Of a stretch of 44,250 bases of DNA, positions 1 through 7,551 are shown in pieces. Positions within the stretch are counted from its first letter, which is position 1. Each line of letters starts with the position of its first letter. The stretch covers positions 1 through 44,250 of the forward strand of contig NCGD01000019.1 of the NCBI GenBank assembly GCA_002281535.1, written 5' to 3'. A program made the translations under genes and the position numbers. The notes beneath the pieces are model-generated. The model saw only the letters and a program-made list of their open reading frames with translations, made no database searches and was not told where the DNA came from. Source of the DNA: Sphingomonas sp. 28-63-12 (GTDB lineage Bacteria; Pseudomonadota; Alphaproteobacteria; Sphingomonadales; Sphingomonadaceae).

Positions 1-283
1 CGCCCGCAAGAGCCAGAAGACGCAGGAGATCAAGGAGATCAAGATGCGTCCGAACATCGACGATCATGATTATGATACGAAGATGAAGAAGGTGCTCGAA
101 TTCATCGACGAGGGTGACAAGGTGAAGATCACTTTGCGCTTCCGCGGGCGTGAATTGAGCCACGGCCAGCTCGGCATGGCGCTGCTTCAGCGCGTGCAGG
201 CCGATGTGGTGGAAACGGCGAAGGTCGAAGCCTATCCGCGCATGGAAGGCCGCCAGATGCTGATGGTGCTGGCACCGAAGTAA
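1..283 (+). CDS. infC: Translation initiation factor IF-3, C-terminal part (partial)
   Basis: IF-3 binds the 30S subunit, prevents early 50S joining and checks start-codon/initiator tRNA pairing. Only the C-terminal domain is present, because the gene enters from the left edge; the reading frame is open from base 2. The translated start ([20 protein letters not shown]) is the classic linker/C-domain junction. It is followed by the conserved HDYDTK and the [12 protein letters not shown] segment that contacts 16S rRNA. The protein ends on a normal stop (MVLAPK). No rpmI/rplT follows, so the usual infC-rpmI-rplT cluster is not continued here. No hairpin terminator is visible just after the stop. 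Confidence 0.96.
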   Translation, partial: ARKSQKTQEIKEIKMRPNIDDHDYDTKMKKVLEFIDEGDKVKITLRFRGRELSHGQLGMALLQRVQADVVETAKVEAYPRMEGRQMLMVLAPK

Positions 284-804
284 CAGAGCGAGGCTATTTA
301 GGGCGCGTGGGTGCCACGGCCGGCGGCGTTAGCCATTGGCCGAGGGCACGTCTTTGCCGGGACGAGATCGTTTCGTTGCTATGGCTGCTTTCGCCCCAGG
401 CCTTGCCGTTCTGGCTCCGCCATGGCGCTCCCGAAGGTCGACCGGTCGCTTTTCGAGCCTGGGCCGAGCGCGTCGGCGAAGCCAAATGCCGTGGCTTGGC
501 AGGAAGCGTACATTGGCGGCAAACTGAAAAGACGGCTCGTCGCGTTCAGCGATACATGAATTGCCGCCCCAAGATGCCCTTTGCACGCCGCCACCAATAG
601 GTTGGACCGACTGCACGTGAAGGCCTGCCGCTAAAGCGTGCTCAGCCTGATCGGCAAAGACGATGTTGAGTATGGCCTTGGTCAAGCCGTCGGCGATCGG
701 GATTATCGGCGAACCGGGCCCTTGAAGCACATCATCGCACCGGAACTTTCAGCCGGGCCTCCCGTTAATCAAAGCTGCCTCTGTCGCGGACAGCCTCAGG
801 GGTA
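284..804. other. Gene-poor stretch without a recognisable product
   Basis: About 520 bases separate infC from the sugar dehydrogenase. Several overlapping open frames of 60-130 codons exist on both strands, the longest on the minus strand at 329-730. None has a recognisable domain, a good ribosome binding site or a coherent composition, and they overlap one another, as chance frames do in GC-rich DNA. A decayed gene is possible, but I cannot name a parent family. Confidence 0.5.
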
Positions 805-2085
805 ATGAAACCGACCATGTCCAACATTCGAATTAATTCTGCTAAAGCAATGAAATGGCGCGTCGTCGGCCTTGCCGCCACCTTGAGCATCCTGTCCGGG
901 TGTGGAGGCAATGGCGGGTCGCAGCCGCCGGTCACCGTTACGCCGTCGATGCCCACACCGACCCCCACCCCTACCCCCACCCCGCCACCCCCTTCGAAGA
1001 AAATTCTCGGTGTCATGCAAATGACGATCGCGCCGTTCAAATCGCCATGGGCGATGGCGTTCATGTCCGATGATCGTTTGCTGGTAACCGACAACGAGAC
1101 AAAGACCCTATCCATCATCGCACCCGGCGCCGTGAAGACGGTATCGGGATTGCCGACGATCAGCGGACTTTACGACGTGGCGATCAGCCCCCTCTATGCC
1201 AGCGACAAAACGATCTACCTGACGTTCGCCGAGGCCAGCCCGCCAGGGACACCGCGCGATGGTCCCTATGCCTATCCTGATTACCTAGCGAATCCGAAAA
1301 CTTTCCAGGGAGTGCTTGCACTCGCTACGGCACAGTTCGACGAAACGACCGGCACCCCCAACTTGAAGAATTTCAAGGTCATCTGGCGGCAAACACCCCA
1401 GATCGTTTCCGGCGGCGAATTTGGGGGAAGGATCGCCTTCTCGCCTGATAGGCGTTACGTGTTCGTTTCGGCAGGGGACCGCGCGGTCTTTGCGCCCGCG
1501 AGGTCGCTCGACAATACACTCGGCAAGATCATCAGACTGAACCTCGACGGCAGCATACCGCTGGACAATCCCTTCGTGGGCACGCCGGGTGCGCTGGGGG
1601 AGATATGGTCGCTTGGCCATCGTAACCAATACGGCCTTGCCTTCGCTCCCGATGGCCGGCTGTGGTCGTCTGAGCACGGACCCAAGGGCGGAGACGAGTT
1701 CAACCTGATCACGCCGGGGGCGAACTATGGCTGGCCGAGTGTGTCTTACGGCGACAATTATGACGGCAGACCCCTGCCAAAGCCAACCGATGGAGACGGA
1801 TTTACAGCGTCAGCCTATTTCTGGACGCCTGCAATCGCCCCTGCTGGCTTGATCTTCTACAACGGCGCCGAATTCGCCGACTGGAATGGCGACGCGCTGT
1901 TAACCGGCCTGGTGTCCAGGGCTTTGATCCGCGTCCACATCGACGGAGACAAAGCTGTCGAAGTTCAACGCCTGGACCTCGGTGGCCGCATTCGTGAAGT
2001 GGAGCAAGGTCCGAATGGCTCGCTCTATGTCCTGGTGGACTCTCCGGATGGCAAGCTGGTGCGGATTACTCCAGTGTTTGAATAA
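805..2085 (+). CDS. PQQ-dependent sugar dehydrogenase, lipoprotein (glucose/sorbosone dehydrogenase family)
   Basis: This family (soluble aldose dehydrogenase, YliI-like) is a six-bladed beta-propeller that oxidises sugars with bound PQQ and Ca2+ outside the cytoplasm. Visible motifs: GEFGGRIAFSPDRRYVFVSA (propeller blade with the catalytic-region Gly/Arg), LGKIIRLNLDGSIPLDNPF, and the family hallmark LGHRNQYGLAFAPDGRLW followed by EHGPKGGDEFN and GANYGWP. The N-terminus is a lipoprotein signal (MKWRVVGLAATLSILSGC) with the lipobox LSGC. After the cysteine comes a Pro-Thr repeat linker of about 14 residues, a likely tether. The start is uncertain. ATG 805 lies just after AGGGG at 798-802, which is too close for ideal spacing; ATG 850 gives the cleanest lipoprotein signal but lacks a Shine-Dalgarno. 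Substrate is not predictable from sequence. Confidence 0.88.
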   Translation: MKPTMSNIRINSAKAMKWRVVGLAATLSILSGCGGNGGSQPPVTVTPSMPTPTPTPTPTPPPPSKKILGVMQMTIAPFKSPWAMAFMSDDRLLVTDNETKTLSIIAPGAVKTVSGLPTISGLYDVAISPLYASDKTIYLTFAEASPPGTPRDGPYAYPDYLANPKTFQGVLALATAQFDETTGTPNLKNFKVIWRQTPQIVSGGEFGGRIAFSPDRRYVFVSAGDRAVFAPARSLDNTLGKIIRLNLDGSIPLDNPFVGTPGALGEIWSLGHRNQYGLAFAPDGRLWSSEHGPKGGDEFNLITPGANYGWPSVSYGDNYDGRPLPKPTDGDGFTASAYFWTPAIAPAGLIFYNGAEFADWNGDALLTGLVSRALIRVHIDGDKAVEVQRLDLGGRIREVEQGPNGSLYVLVDSPDGKLVRITPVFE

Positions 2086-2349
2086 TATCGGGCAAACCGC
2101 AATAGCCGCGATCCAATCCTCTACGTTCCATATTTTTATCGGGAATACCGAGGTTTTTTAGACGCTACAGTCAGAAGACGGCATACCCGGCATTGGTGCT
2201 TGGCTTGGCCATGGCTATTAGCTCCGGATACATGCAGTCGCATGACCGACGACGGAAAGGAGATGATAAGATCCGGTAACATTAGGCGAGCTCTGTCCGA
2301 AAGCTGCCTGTTGACTTTACACCACTTGCAGCCAGCCCCTAACGGCCGC

Positions 2350-2733
2350 TCACCCCGCGGGCACTTCCCATAATTCGATCGCATTGCCCTCTGGATCGTG
2401 CAGCCGCGCGAACTTGCCGGTTTCGGGCGAATTCCATTCGTCGCGCGTCTCGACGGCAATGCCCGCCGCCGTCAACGCTTCAACCATGCCATCCAACGCA
2501 CTCACGCGCAGGTTGAGCATATACTGCTTGTCGGCGGCGAAATAATCGGTGTCGGCCTTGAACGGCGCGAACACCACCGGCCCGCCTTGGGTGTTCCAGC
2601 TCCATTCATCGACCGGCCCCGTGCCCTCAGCCGCGCAGCCGGCGCCGACGCCCAGATGGTCGCGGTACCAGGCGTTGAGCGCGTCCGGGTCCTGAGCGCG
2701 AAAGAACAGCCCGCCGATTCCCAATACTGGCAT
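2350..2733 (-). CDS. VOC (glyoxalase/bleomycin-resistance fold) family protein
   Basis: A 127-residue single VOC module of paired beta-alpha-beta-beta-beta units. The N-terminal strand is followed by FFRAQDPDALNAWYRDHLGV, the typical first-module motif. The C-terminal RLHDPEGNAIELWEVP carries the conserved D-P-x-G-N and the metal-ligand glutamate seen in this superfamily. Such proteins range from glyoxalase I to dioxygenases and resistance proteins, and nothing here fixes the substrate. An excellent AGGAGGGG Shine-Dalgarno precedes ATG 2733. It lies 25 bases downstream of glnD on the same strand and may be co-transcribed with it. Confidence 0.85.
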   Translation of the reverse strand: MPVLGIGGLFFRAQDPDALNAWYRDHLGVGAGCAAEGTGPVDEWSWNTQGGPVVFAPFKADTDYFAADKQYMLNLRVSALDGMVEALTAAGIAVETRDEWNSPETGKFARLHDPEGNAIELWEVPAG

Positions 2734-2758
2734 TTACCCCTCCTGTAGATAGGCGGCA

Positions 2759-5509
2759 TCAGGCCGCATTTGCCCATTCCCCGTCATTGGCCGCAGCGCC
2801 GAGCAACCGGCGTTCGATCGATTTCAGCCGCTGCGCGCTGCTGATCTTATCGCCAAGCAGATCGGTGAGATAGAAGGTATCGACCGCGCGTTCCCCATAA
2901 GTCGCGACATGCGCCGAATGGATCGTGACCTTTGACTGGAACAGCGCGAGCGCCAGCCGGTTGAGCAGGGCCGGCCCGTCGCGGGCATTGACCTCGATCA
3001 CGGTGAAGCGGTTCGATGCCTGGTTATCGATCAGGACGACAGGGGCGATGTCAAAGGCCTCTGCCCGCACCCGCGACAAGGGCTTGGCCTTCAACCGTTC
3101 GGCAAGTTTGCCGCGATTGGCGAGCGAATCCTCGATCGCGGTCTTCAAGCGGGCGAGCTGTTCGGGCTGGTCGAACGGTCGCCCAAACGGGTCCTGGACC
3201 AGGAAATTGTCGAGCGCCATGCCATCGCGGGTGGTGTGGATTCGCGCATCGATGATGTTGCCACCAGCGACATGGATCGCCCCTGCCGCACGGTAGAACA
3301 GCCCCGGATGATCGGCGGCATAGAGCGTCACCAGCGTCGCGCCGCGCCCGGGATAGACCTGTGCCTCGATCGAGAGCTGGGCGTTGCCCGCGCCGGCGAT
3401 CAGCCGGGCGTTGCTGGCCAGCACGTCGTCCGGCTCTGCCACCCAATAGGGTTCGGGCAGCCGCGCAACCAGCGCCTTGAAGTGTGCCTCGTTCCAGCCC
3501 AAGCTCGCGGCGAGCGTTGCCTGCTTCGCCACGATCCGCTCGCTGCGGCCCTTTTGCTTGTGGCCGAGCCGCAGCACTTCTTCAGCCGATTCATACAGAT
3601 CGGTCAGCAATTGGCGCTTCCAGCTGTTCCAGACACCGGGGCCGACCGCGCGGATATCGACGACGGTGAGCGCGAGCAGCAGCCGCAGCCTTTCCGGGCT
3701 CTGGACGATTTCGGCAAAGTCGAGGATCGTCTTGAAGTCGGACAGGTCGCGCTTGAAGGCAGTGGCCGACATGAGCAAATGGCAGCGCACCAGCCAGGCG
3801 ACTGTCTCGGTCTCTGCGGCGCTCAGGCCCAGCCGCGGGCAGAGCCGCCCGGCGACCTCTGCGCCCAGCACCGAATGGTCACCGCCGCGCCCCTTGGCGA
3901 TGTCGTGCAGCAGCACCGCCACATAGAGCACCCGGCGCGAGACGATCCGCTTGAGGATACCGGCGGCGAGCGGATGATCTTCTGACAGTTCACCGCGCTC
4001 GATCCGCGCGAGCAGGCCGATCGCGCGGATCGAATGCTCGTCGACGGTATAATGGTGATACATGTCGAACTGCATCTGCGCGACGACGCGCCCGAAATCG
4101 GGCACGAAGCGGCCGAACACGCCTGCCTCGTTCATCCAGCGCAGCACGGTTTCGGGGTCGCGCGGGCTGGTCAGCACATCGAGGAACAGGGCATTGGCGC
4201 GCGGATCGGTGCGGATGTCGTCGGCCAGCTTGGCATCGCGGGCCGCAACCCGCATCGCCAGGGGGTGGACTTCAAGGCCATGTTTGTCGGCCAGCGCGAA
4301 AATCTCGATCAGCCGCACCGGATCGCCGGCGAAATAATCGTCCGAGGGCAGCGCCAGCCGCCCGCGATCGAGGATGAAGCCGTTGAGCTTGCGTGGCGAT
4401 CGCCGCAGCAGGGGCAGGCCGAAGCGACGGCCGCTGCCGGCAAATTTCTCGTCGAGATGGGCCAGGAACACGCCGGTCAAATCGCCAACCGTCTTCGCCT
4501 GCAGGAAATAATGCCGCATGAAGCGTTCGACCCGCGACTGGCCCGCGCGATCGGCATAGCGCATGCGTTCGGCGATCTCTCGCTGCACGTCAAAGGTCAG
4601 CCGGTCCTCGGCGCGGCCGGCGATCAGGTGAAGATGGCAGCGGACGGCCCAGAGGAAATTCTCGGCGCGGTGGAACTGGCGATATTCGATCCGGGTCAGC
4701 AGCCCGGCCTCGACCAGCTCGGCGACGCTCCTGACGTTATAGGCATATTTGCCCATCCAGAACAGCGTGTGGAGATCGCGCAGGCCGCCCTTGCCCTCCT
4801 TGATATTGGGTTCGACGACATAGCGGCTGTCGCCCATTTTCTGGTGACGCGTGTTTCGCTCGGCCAGCTTGTCGGCGATGAACTGGCGGGCGGTGCCGGC
4901 CTGCACTTCGGTGCGAAACCGGTGCGCCGCCTCGTCATAGAGCGCGGTATCGCCCCAGACGTACCGCGCTTCGAGCAGGGCGGTGCGGATCGTCATATCG
5001 GCCTTGGCCTGGCGGACCATCTCGTCGAGCGAGCGCGACGAATGGCCGATCTTCAGCCCCAGGTCCCACAGCGCATAGAGCATCGATTCGATCACCTGCT
5101 CTGACCAGCCGGTCTGCTTCCAGGGCGTGAGAAAGCCGATATCCACGTCCGAAAACGGCGCCATCTCGCCGCGGCCATAGCCGCCAACCGCGATCAGGGC
5201 GATCCGCTCGCTCGTCGTTGCATTGGGCTTGGGGTAAAGCCGTTCGGTGATGAAATCATAGAGCAGGCGGATGATCTGATCGATCAGGAACGCCTGCGCC
5301 GCTGCCGCCTCCAGCCCGCGCGACGGATGCTCGGTCAGCCGCCGGGCAATTTCGGCCCGCCCCTCGGCAAGCGCCGAGGCGAGCAATTTGGTCGCGGTCT
5401 GGCGCATGCTCGCCGCATCCGCGGTGTCGAGCGCGGCAAGGGCATCGGCAATCATCCGGCGATCGATGATCGCGCGGCGCTGCGGGAGGGAGTCAAAACG
5501 GCTGGCCAT
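2759..5509 (-). CDS. glnD: [Protein-PII] uridylyltransferase / uridylyl-removing enzyme GlnD
   Basis: GlnD senses glutamine and adds or removes UMP on PII proteins, so controlling nitrogen assimilation. The 916-residue length and domain order fit the family. The nucleotidyltransferase domain carries GGYGRGEMAPFSDVD at about residues 109-123 (G-G-x-G-R-G-E and the D-x-D metal ligands). The PII-uridylyl linker contains NIKEGKGGLRDLHTL at about 235-249. The HD hydrolase domain has HHYTVDEHS near 485 and LLHDIAKGRGGDHS near 533. Two C-terminal ACT domains follow, the first opening TLVTLYAADHPGLFYRAAG and the second FTVIEVNARDGPALLNRLA; these bind glutamine. The ATG at 5509 lacks an obvious Shine-Dalgarno. 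Internal Met19 is an alternative, but the extent is otherwise normal. Confidence 0.97.
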   Translation of the reverse strand: MASRFDSLPQRRAIIDRRMIADALAALDTADAASMRQTATKLLASALAEGRAEIARRLTEHPSRGLEAAAAQAFLIDQIIRLLYDFITERLYPKPNATTSERIALIAVGGYGRGEMAPFSDVDIGFLTPWKQTGWSEQVIESMLYALWDLGLKIGHSSRSLDEMVRQAKADMTIRTALLEARYVWGDTALYDEAAHRFRTEVQAGTARQFIADKLAERNTRHQKMGDSRYVVEPNIKEGKGGLRDLHTLFWMGKYAYNVRSVAELVEAGLLTRIEYRQFHRAENFLWAVRCHLHLIAGRAEDRLTFDVQREIAERMRYADRAGQSRVERFMRHYFLQAKTVGDLTGVFLAHLDEKFAGSGRRFGLPLLRRSPRKLNGFILDRGRLALPSDDYFAGDPVRLIEIFALADKHGLEVHPLAMRVAARDAKLADDIRTDPRANALFLDVLTSPRDPETVLRWMNEAGVFGRFVPDFGRVVAQMQFDMYHHYTVDEHSIRAIGLLARIERGELSEDHPLAAGILKRIVSRRVLYVAVLLHDIAKGRGGDHSVLGAEVAGRLCPRLGLSAAETETVAWLVRCHLLMSATAFKRDLSDFKTILDFAEIVQSPERLRLLLALTVVDIRAVGPGVWNSWKRQLLTDLYESAEEVLRLGHKQKGRSERIVAKQATLAASLGWNEAHFKALVARLPEPYWVAEPDDVLASNARLIAGAGNAQLSIEAQVYPGRGATLVTLYAADHPGLFYRAAGAIHVAGGNIIDARIHTTRDGMALDNFLVQDPFGRPFDQPEQLARLKTAIEDSLANRGKLAERLKAKPLSRVRAEAFDIAPVVLIDNQASNRFTVIEVNARDGPALLNRLALALFQSKVTIHSAHVATYGERAVDTFYLTDLLGDKISSAQRLKSIERRLLGAAANDGEWANAA

Positions 5510-5588
5510 GGCGCAGGAGATAGGCGCGCTGAACGGCTACGTCACGGGGAGAAGATGACGGCCGACGATCGGCCGTGCGTGGCGCTTG

Positions 5589-5945
5589 CTAGAGCGCCGG
5601 CCCGGCAGCGGGAATGCCGAGCTTGTCGAGCCAGGCCTGTGCCTGTTTGGGTTCGCCCACCTTGCTCGAGGCGACCGGCCCGCGCGAGGCAAGAAACTGC
5701 CGGTGCAGGTCGAACGGCGCCATGCTGAGCTGGGCGCGCAGCCCGTCAATCGAGGCACCCATATCGGTCAGCTCATCGACGACCGGCGCAATTTTCGCCT
5801 GGGTCGCGCGATCCGGCTTATGATCGAACAACCCCCAGCTGCCCGCCGCGGTGACCTGCAACGCGGCAACCAGCGCCGCGCAATATTCGGCCTCCAGCGC
5901 TTCGCGGCGGCTGTCGAGGCGTTCGAGACGATCTGCTTTGGCCAT
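5589..5945 (-). CDS. Small hypothetical protein (118 aa), helical
   Basis: The protein is 118 residues long and mostly charged and helical at its N-terminus (MAKADRLERLDSRREALEAE). It has a central hydrophobic patch, AAGSWGLFDHKPDR, and a C-terminal segment ending LGIPAAGPAL. I see no signal peptide, membrane segment or catalytic motif and do not recognise a family. Regular codon use and strand continuity with glnD, 80 bases further on in the direction of transcription, argue that it is a real gene. It probably shares glnD's transcript, but no functional link is implied. Confidence 0.7.
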   Translation of the reverse strand: MAKADRLERLDSRREALEAEYCAALVAALQVTAAGSWGLFDHKPDRATQAKIAPVVDELTDMGASIDGLRAQLSMAPFDLHRQFLASRGPVASSKVGEPKQAQAWLDKLGIPAAGPAL

Positions 5946-5980
5946 GGCAGGGCTCTATACCTCGCAGGGGTGCCGTCAAT

Positions 5981-6024
5981 GGCTTGGCGGCTTGGGCGGC
6001 TTGGGCGGCTTGGGCGGTTGGGCG
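5981..6024. repeat. 9-base tandem repeat (GGCTTGGGC) in an intergenic gap
   Basis: Three exact copies of GGCTTGGGC run from 5989 to 6015, with degenerate copies on each side (GGCTTGGC at 5981, GGTTGGGC from 6016). The array lies between the divergent hypothetical gene and the cyclophilin gene, ending about 45 bases before the cyclophilin start, in its leader or promoter region. Copy number could vary by slippage. Confidence 0.75.
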
Positions 6025-6069
6025 GCGGTTCGGCTTGCAGCCGGGGCTGCGGCGTTATAGCGGGCAGGG

Positions 6070-6732
6070 ATGGTCCTTCGTCCCGCAATCCTTGCCGTCC
6101 TGGCGCTGGCACTGACCTTGACGGGCGCTGCCGAGGCGCGGCGGGCGTCGCCCGGGGGGAATGGGCTTGTTCGCGTCCGGCTGGTGACCAGCGAAGGGCC
6201 GATCGTGCTGGCGCTGGAGGCGCGGCGGGCGCCGGCGACGACCGCCAATTTCCTGGCCTATGTCGATGATGGACAGTTCGACGGCACGAGCTTTTATCGC
6301 GCCGCACGACGCAAGGCCGATCCGCGCATGGGGTTCATCCAGGGCGGAATCCAGACCGATGCACGGCGCATCCTGCCGCCCTTCGCGTTCGAACCGACCA
6401 GCAAAACCGGGGTGCTGCATCTCGATGGCGCGATTTCGATGGCGCGACGCGCCGATCCCAAATCAGCGGGCGGCAATTTCATCATCACGCTGGGGCCGAT
6501 CCCCAGCCTGGATGCGCATGGCGACCAGCTTGGCTATGCCGCCTTCGGCCATGTCGTGTCGGGCCGCGCGACGATGCAGCGGATCCTGGCGGCCCAGACC
6601 GGTGGCGGATCGGAGGCGATGCGCGGCCAGATGATCCTCCACCCCATTCGCCTGATTCGTGCCGAACGGATTGACGGGACGCCCCGGCCAACCGGGCAAG
6701 TGAAGCCCTGGCTGATCAAGGTGCCGCGATAG
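6070..6732 (+). CDS. Secreted cyclophilin-type peptidylprolyl isomerase
   Basis: Cyclophilins catalyse cis-trans isomerisation of X-Pro bonds; an exported form would act on envelope proteins. Residues 1 to about 23 form a signal peptide (MVLRPAILAVLALALTLTGAAEA, Ala-x-Ala cleavage site). The domain follows: TTANFLAYVDDGQFDGTSFYR is the hallmark A-x-x-x-x-N-F-x-x-L segment with the catalytic-face F-Y-R. Then MGFIQGGIQ holds the conserved F-x-x-Q-G-G, and GGNFIITLGPIPSLD corresponds to the S-Q-F-F-I region. The fold is complete at 220 residues. The ATG at 6070 directly abuts an AGGG, so spacing is tight. Confidence 0.9.
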   Translation: MVLRPAILAVLALALTLTGAAEARRASPGGNGLVRVRLVTSEGPIVLALEARRAPATTANFLAYVDDGQFDGTSFYRAARRKADPRMGFIQGGIQTDARRILPPFAFEPTSKTGVLHLDGAISMARRADPKSAGGNFIITLGPIPSLDAHGDQLGYAAFGHVVSGRATMQRILAAQTGGGSEAMRGQMILHPIRLIRAERIDGTPRPTGQVKPWLIKVPR

Positions 6733-6804
6733 CATGGCGGCGGTCGCCGGATTGAACGCAAGCGCCGGGATGATCGGCGGTGCTCATCCGGTCAGTTCCA
6801 GCCG

Positions 6805-7476
6805 ATGACCGATTTGCTCGACCGGCCGATCTGGAGCGCCCTAACCACGTCGCAGACGAACTTTGCCGTTGGCGGCCCGCTGGCGTTGCGGTTTGATCCG
6901 GCGGTGAACGTGCTGGCGGCGGTGATCGACGACAGCCCGGCGGCGCTGGCGGCGCTCGGTGCGTTGCTGCCGGCAGGGGGGCAACTCGGGATGGTTGGCG
7001 CAAACCCGCTGCCGCTTGTTGCGGGGACAGTCGTCGCGCGGCAGGCGGTCCTGTGCCAGATGGTCGCCGACGCGCCATTGACGGGCATAATGATGCCCGA
7101 CGCTGTCGAGCTTGGTGACGCTGATGCCCCCGAGATGCTCGCGCTCGCCGCACTGACCCGTCCCGGTCCGTTCCTGATCGGCACCCATCGGCTCGGCCAT
7201 TTCCTCGGCATCCGCGCCAACGGGCAGCTGGTCGCGATGGCCGGCGAGCGGATGCGGATGCCGGGCTTCACCGAGGTGAGCGCGGTCTGCACCCATCCCG
7301 ATTGGCGCGGGCACGGGCTGGCGGCGGCGCTGACCTGTGCAATCGTCGGTCGGATCCAGGCCCGCGGCGACGCAGCATTCCTCCATGCCTATCCAGACAA
7401 CCCCGCGGCGGGCCTATACCAGCGGCTGGGCTTTCGCGTTCGCCGAACCCTGATCCACACGCTGCTTCAGCGCTGA
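6805..7476 (+). CDS. GNAT family N-acetyltransferase
   Basis: GNAT enzymes transfer acetyl from acetyl-CoA to an amine. The C-terminal half carries the acetyl-CoA motif EVSAVCTHPDWRGHGLAAAL (motif A, R-G-x-G-L-A). It ends with HAYPDNPAAGLYQRLGFRVR, the motif B tail A-x-x-L-Y-x-x-L-G-F. The N-terminal half is poorly conserved and probably forms the acceptor side, as in FR47-like members. Length 223 residues. It sits 72 bases after the cyclophilin on the same strand. The acceptor is unknown. Confidence 0.88.
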   Translation: MTDLLDRPIWSALTTSQTNFAVGGPLALRFDPAVNVLAAVIDDSPAALAALGALLPAGGQLGMVGANPLPLVAGTVVARQAVLCQMVADAPLTGIMMPDAVELGDADAPEMLALAALTRPGPFLIGTHRLGHFLGIRANGQLVAMAGERMRMPGFTEVSAVCTHPDWRGHGLAAALTCAIVGRIQARGDAAFLHAYPDNPAAGLYQRLGFRVRRTLIHTLLQR

Positions 7477-7551
7477 TCGCGGGCACTCACGCGATCGAGC
7501 GGGAATGGCTTTTATCGTTTCATTAGCCATTTTGCGGTTAGGAATTAGCCG

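Noticed and set aside
294-730. Possible degenerate gene or mobile-element remnant between infC and the sugar dehydrogenase
   Set aside because: No terminal repeats, no transposase motif and no frame with a recognisable domain; I could not name a parent family.
4034-5104. A 356-codon plus-strand frame opposite glnD
   Set aside because: A shadow of the glnD nucleotidyltransferase and linker coding sequence.
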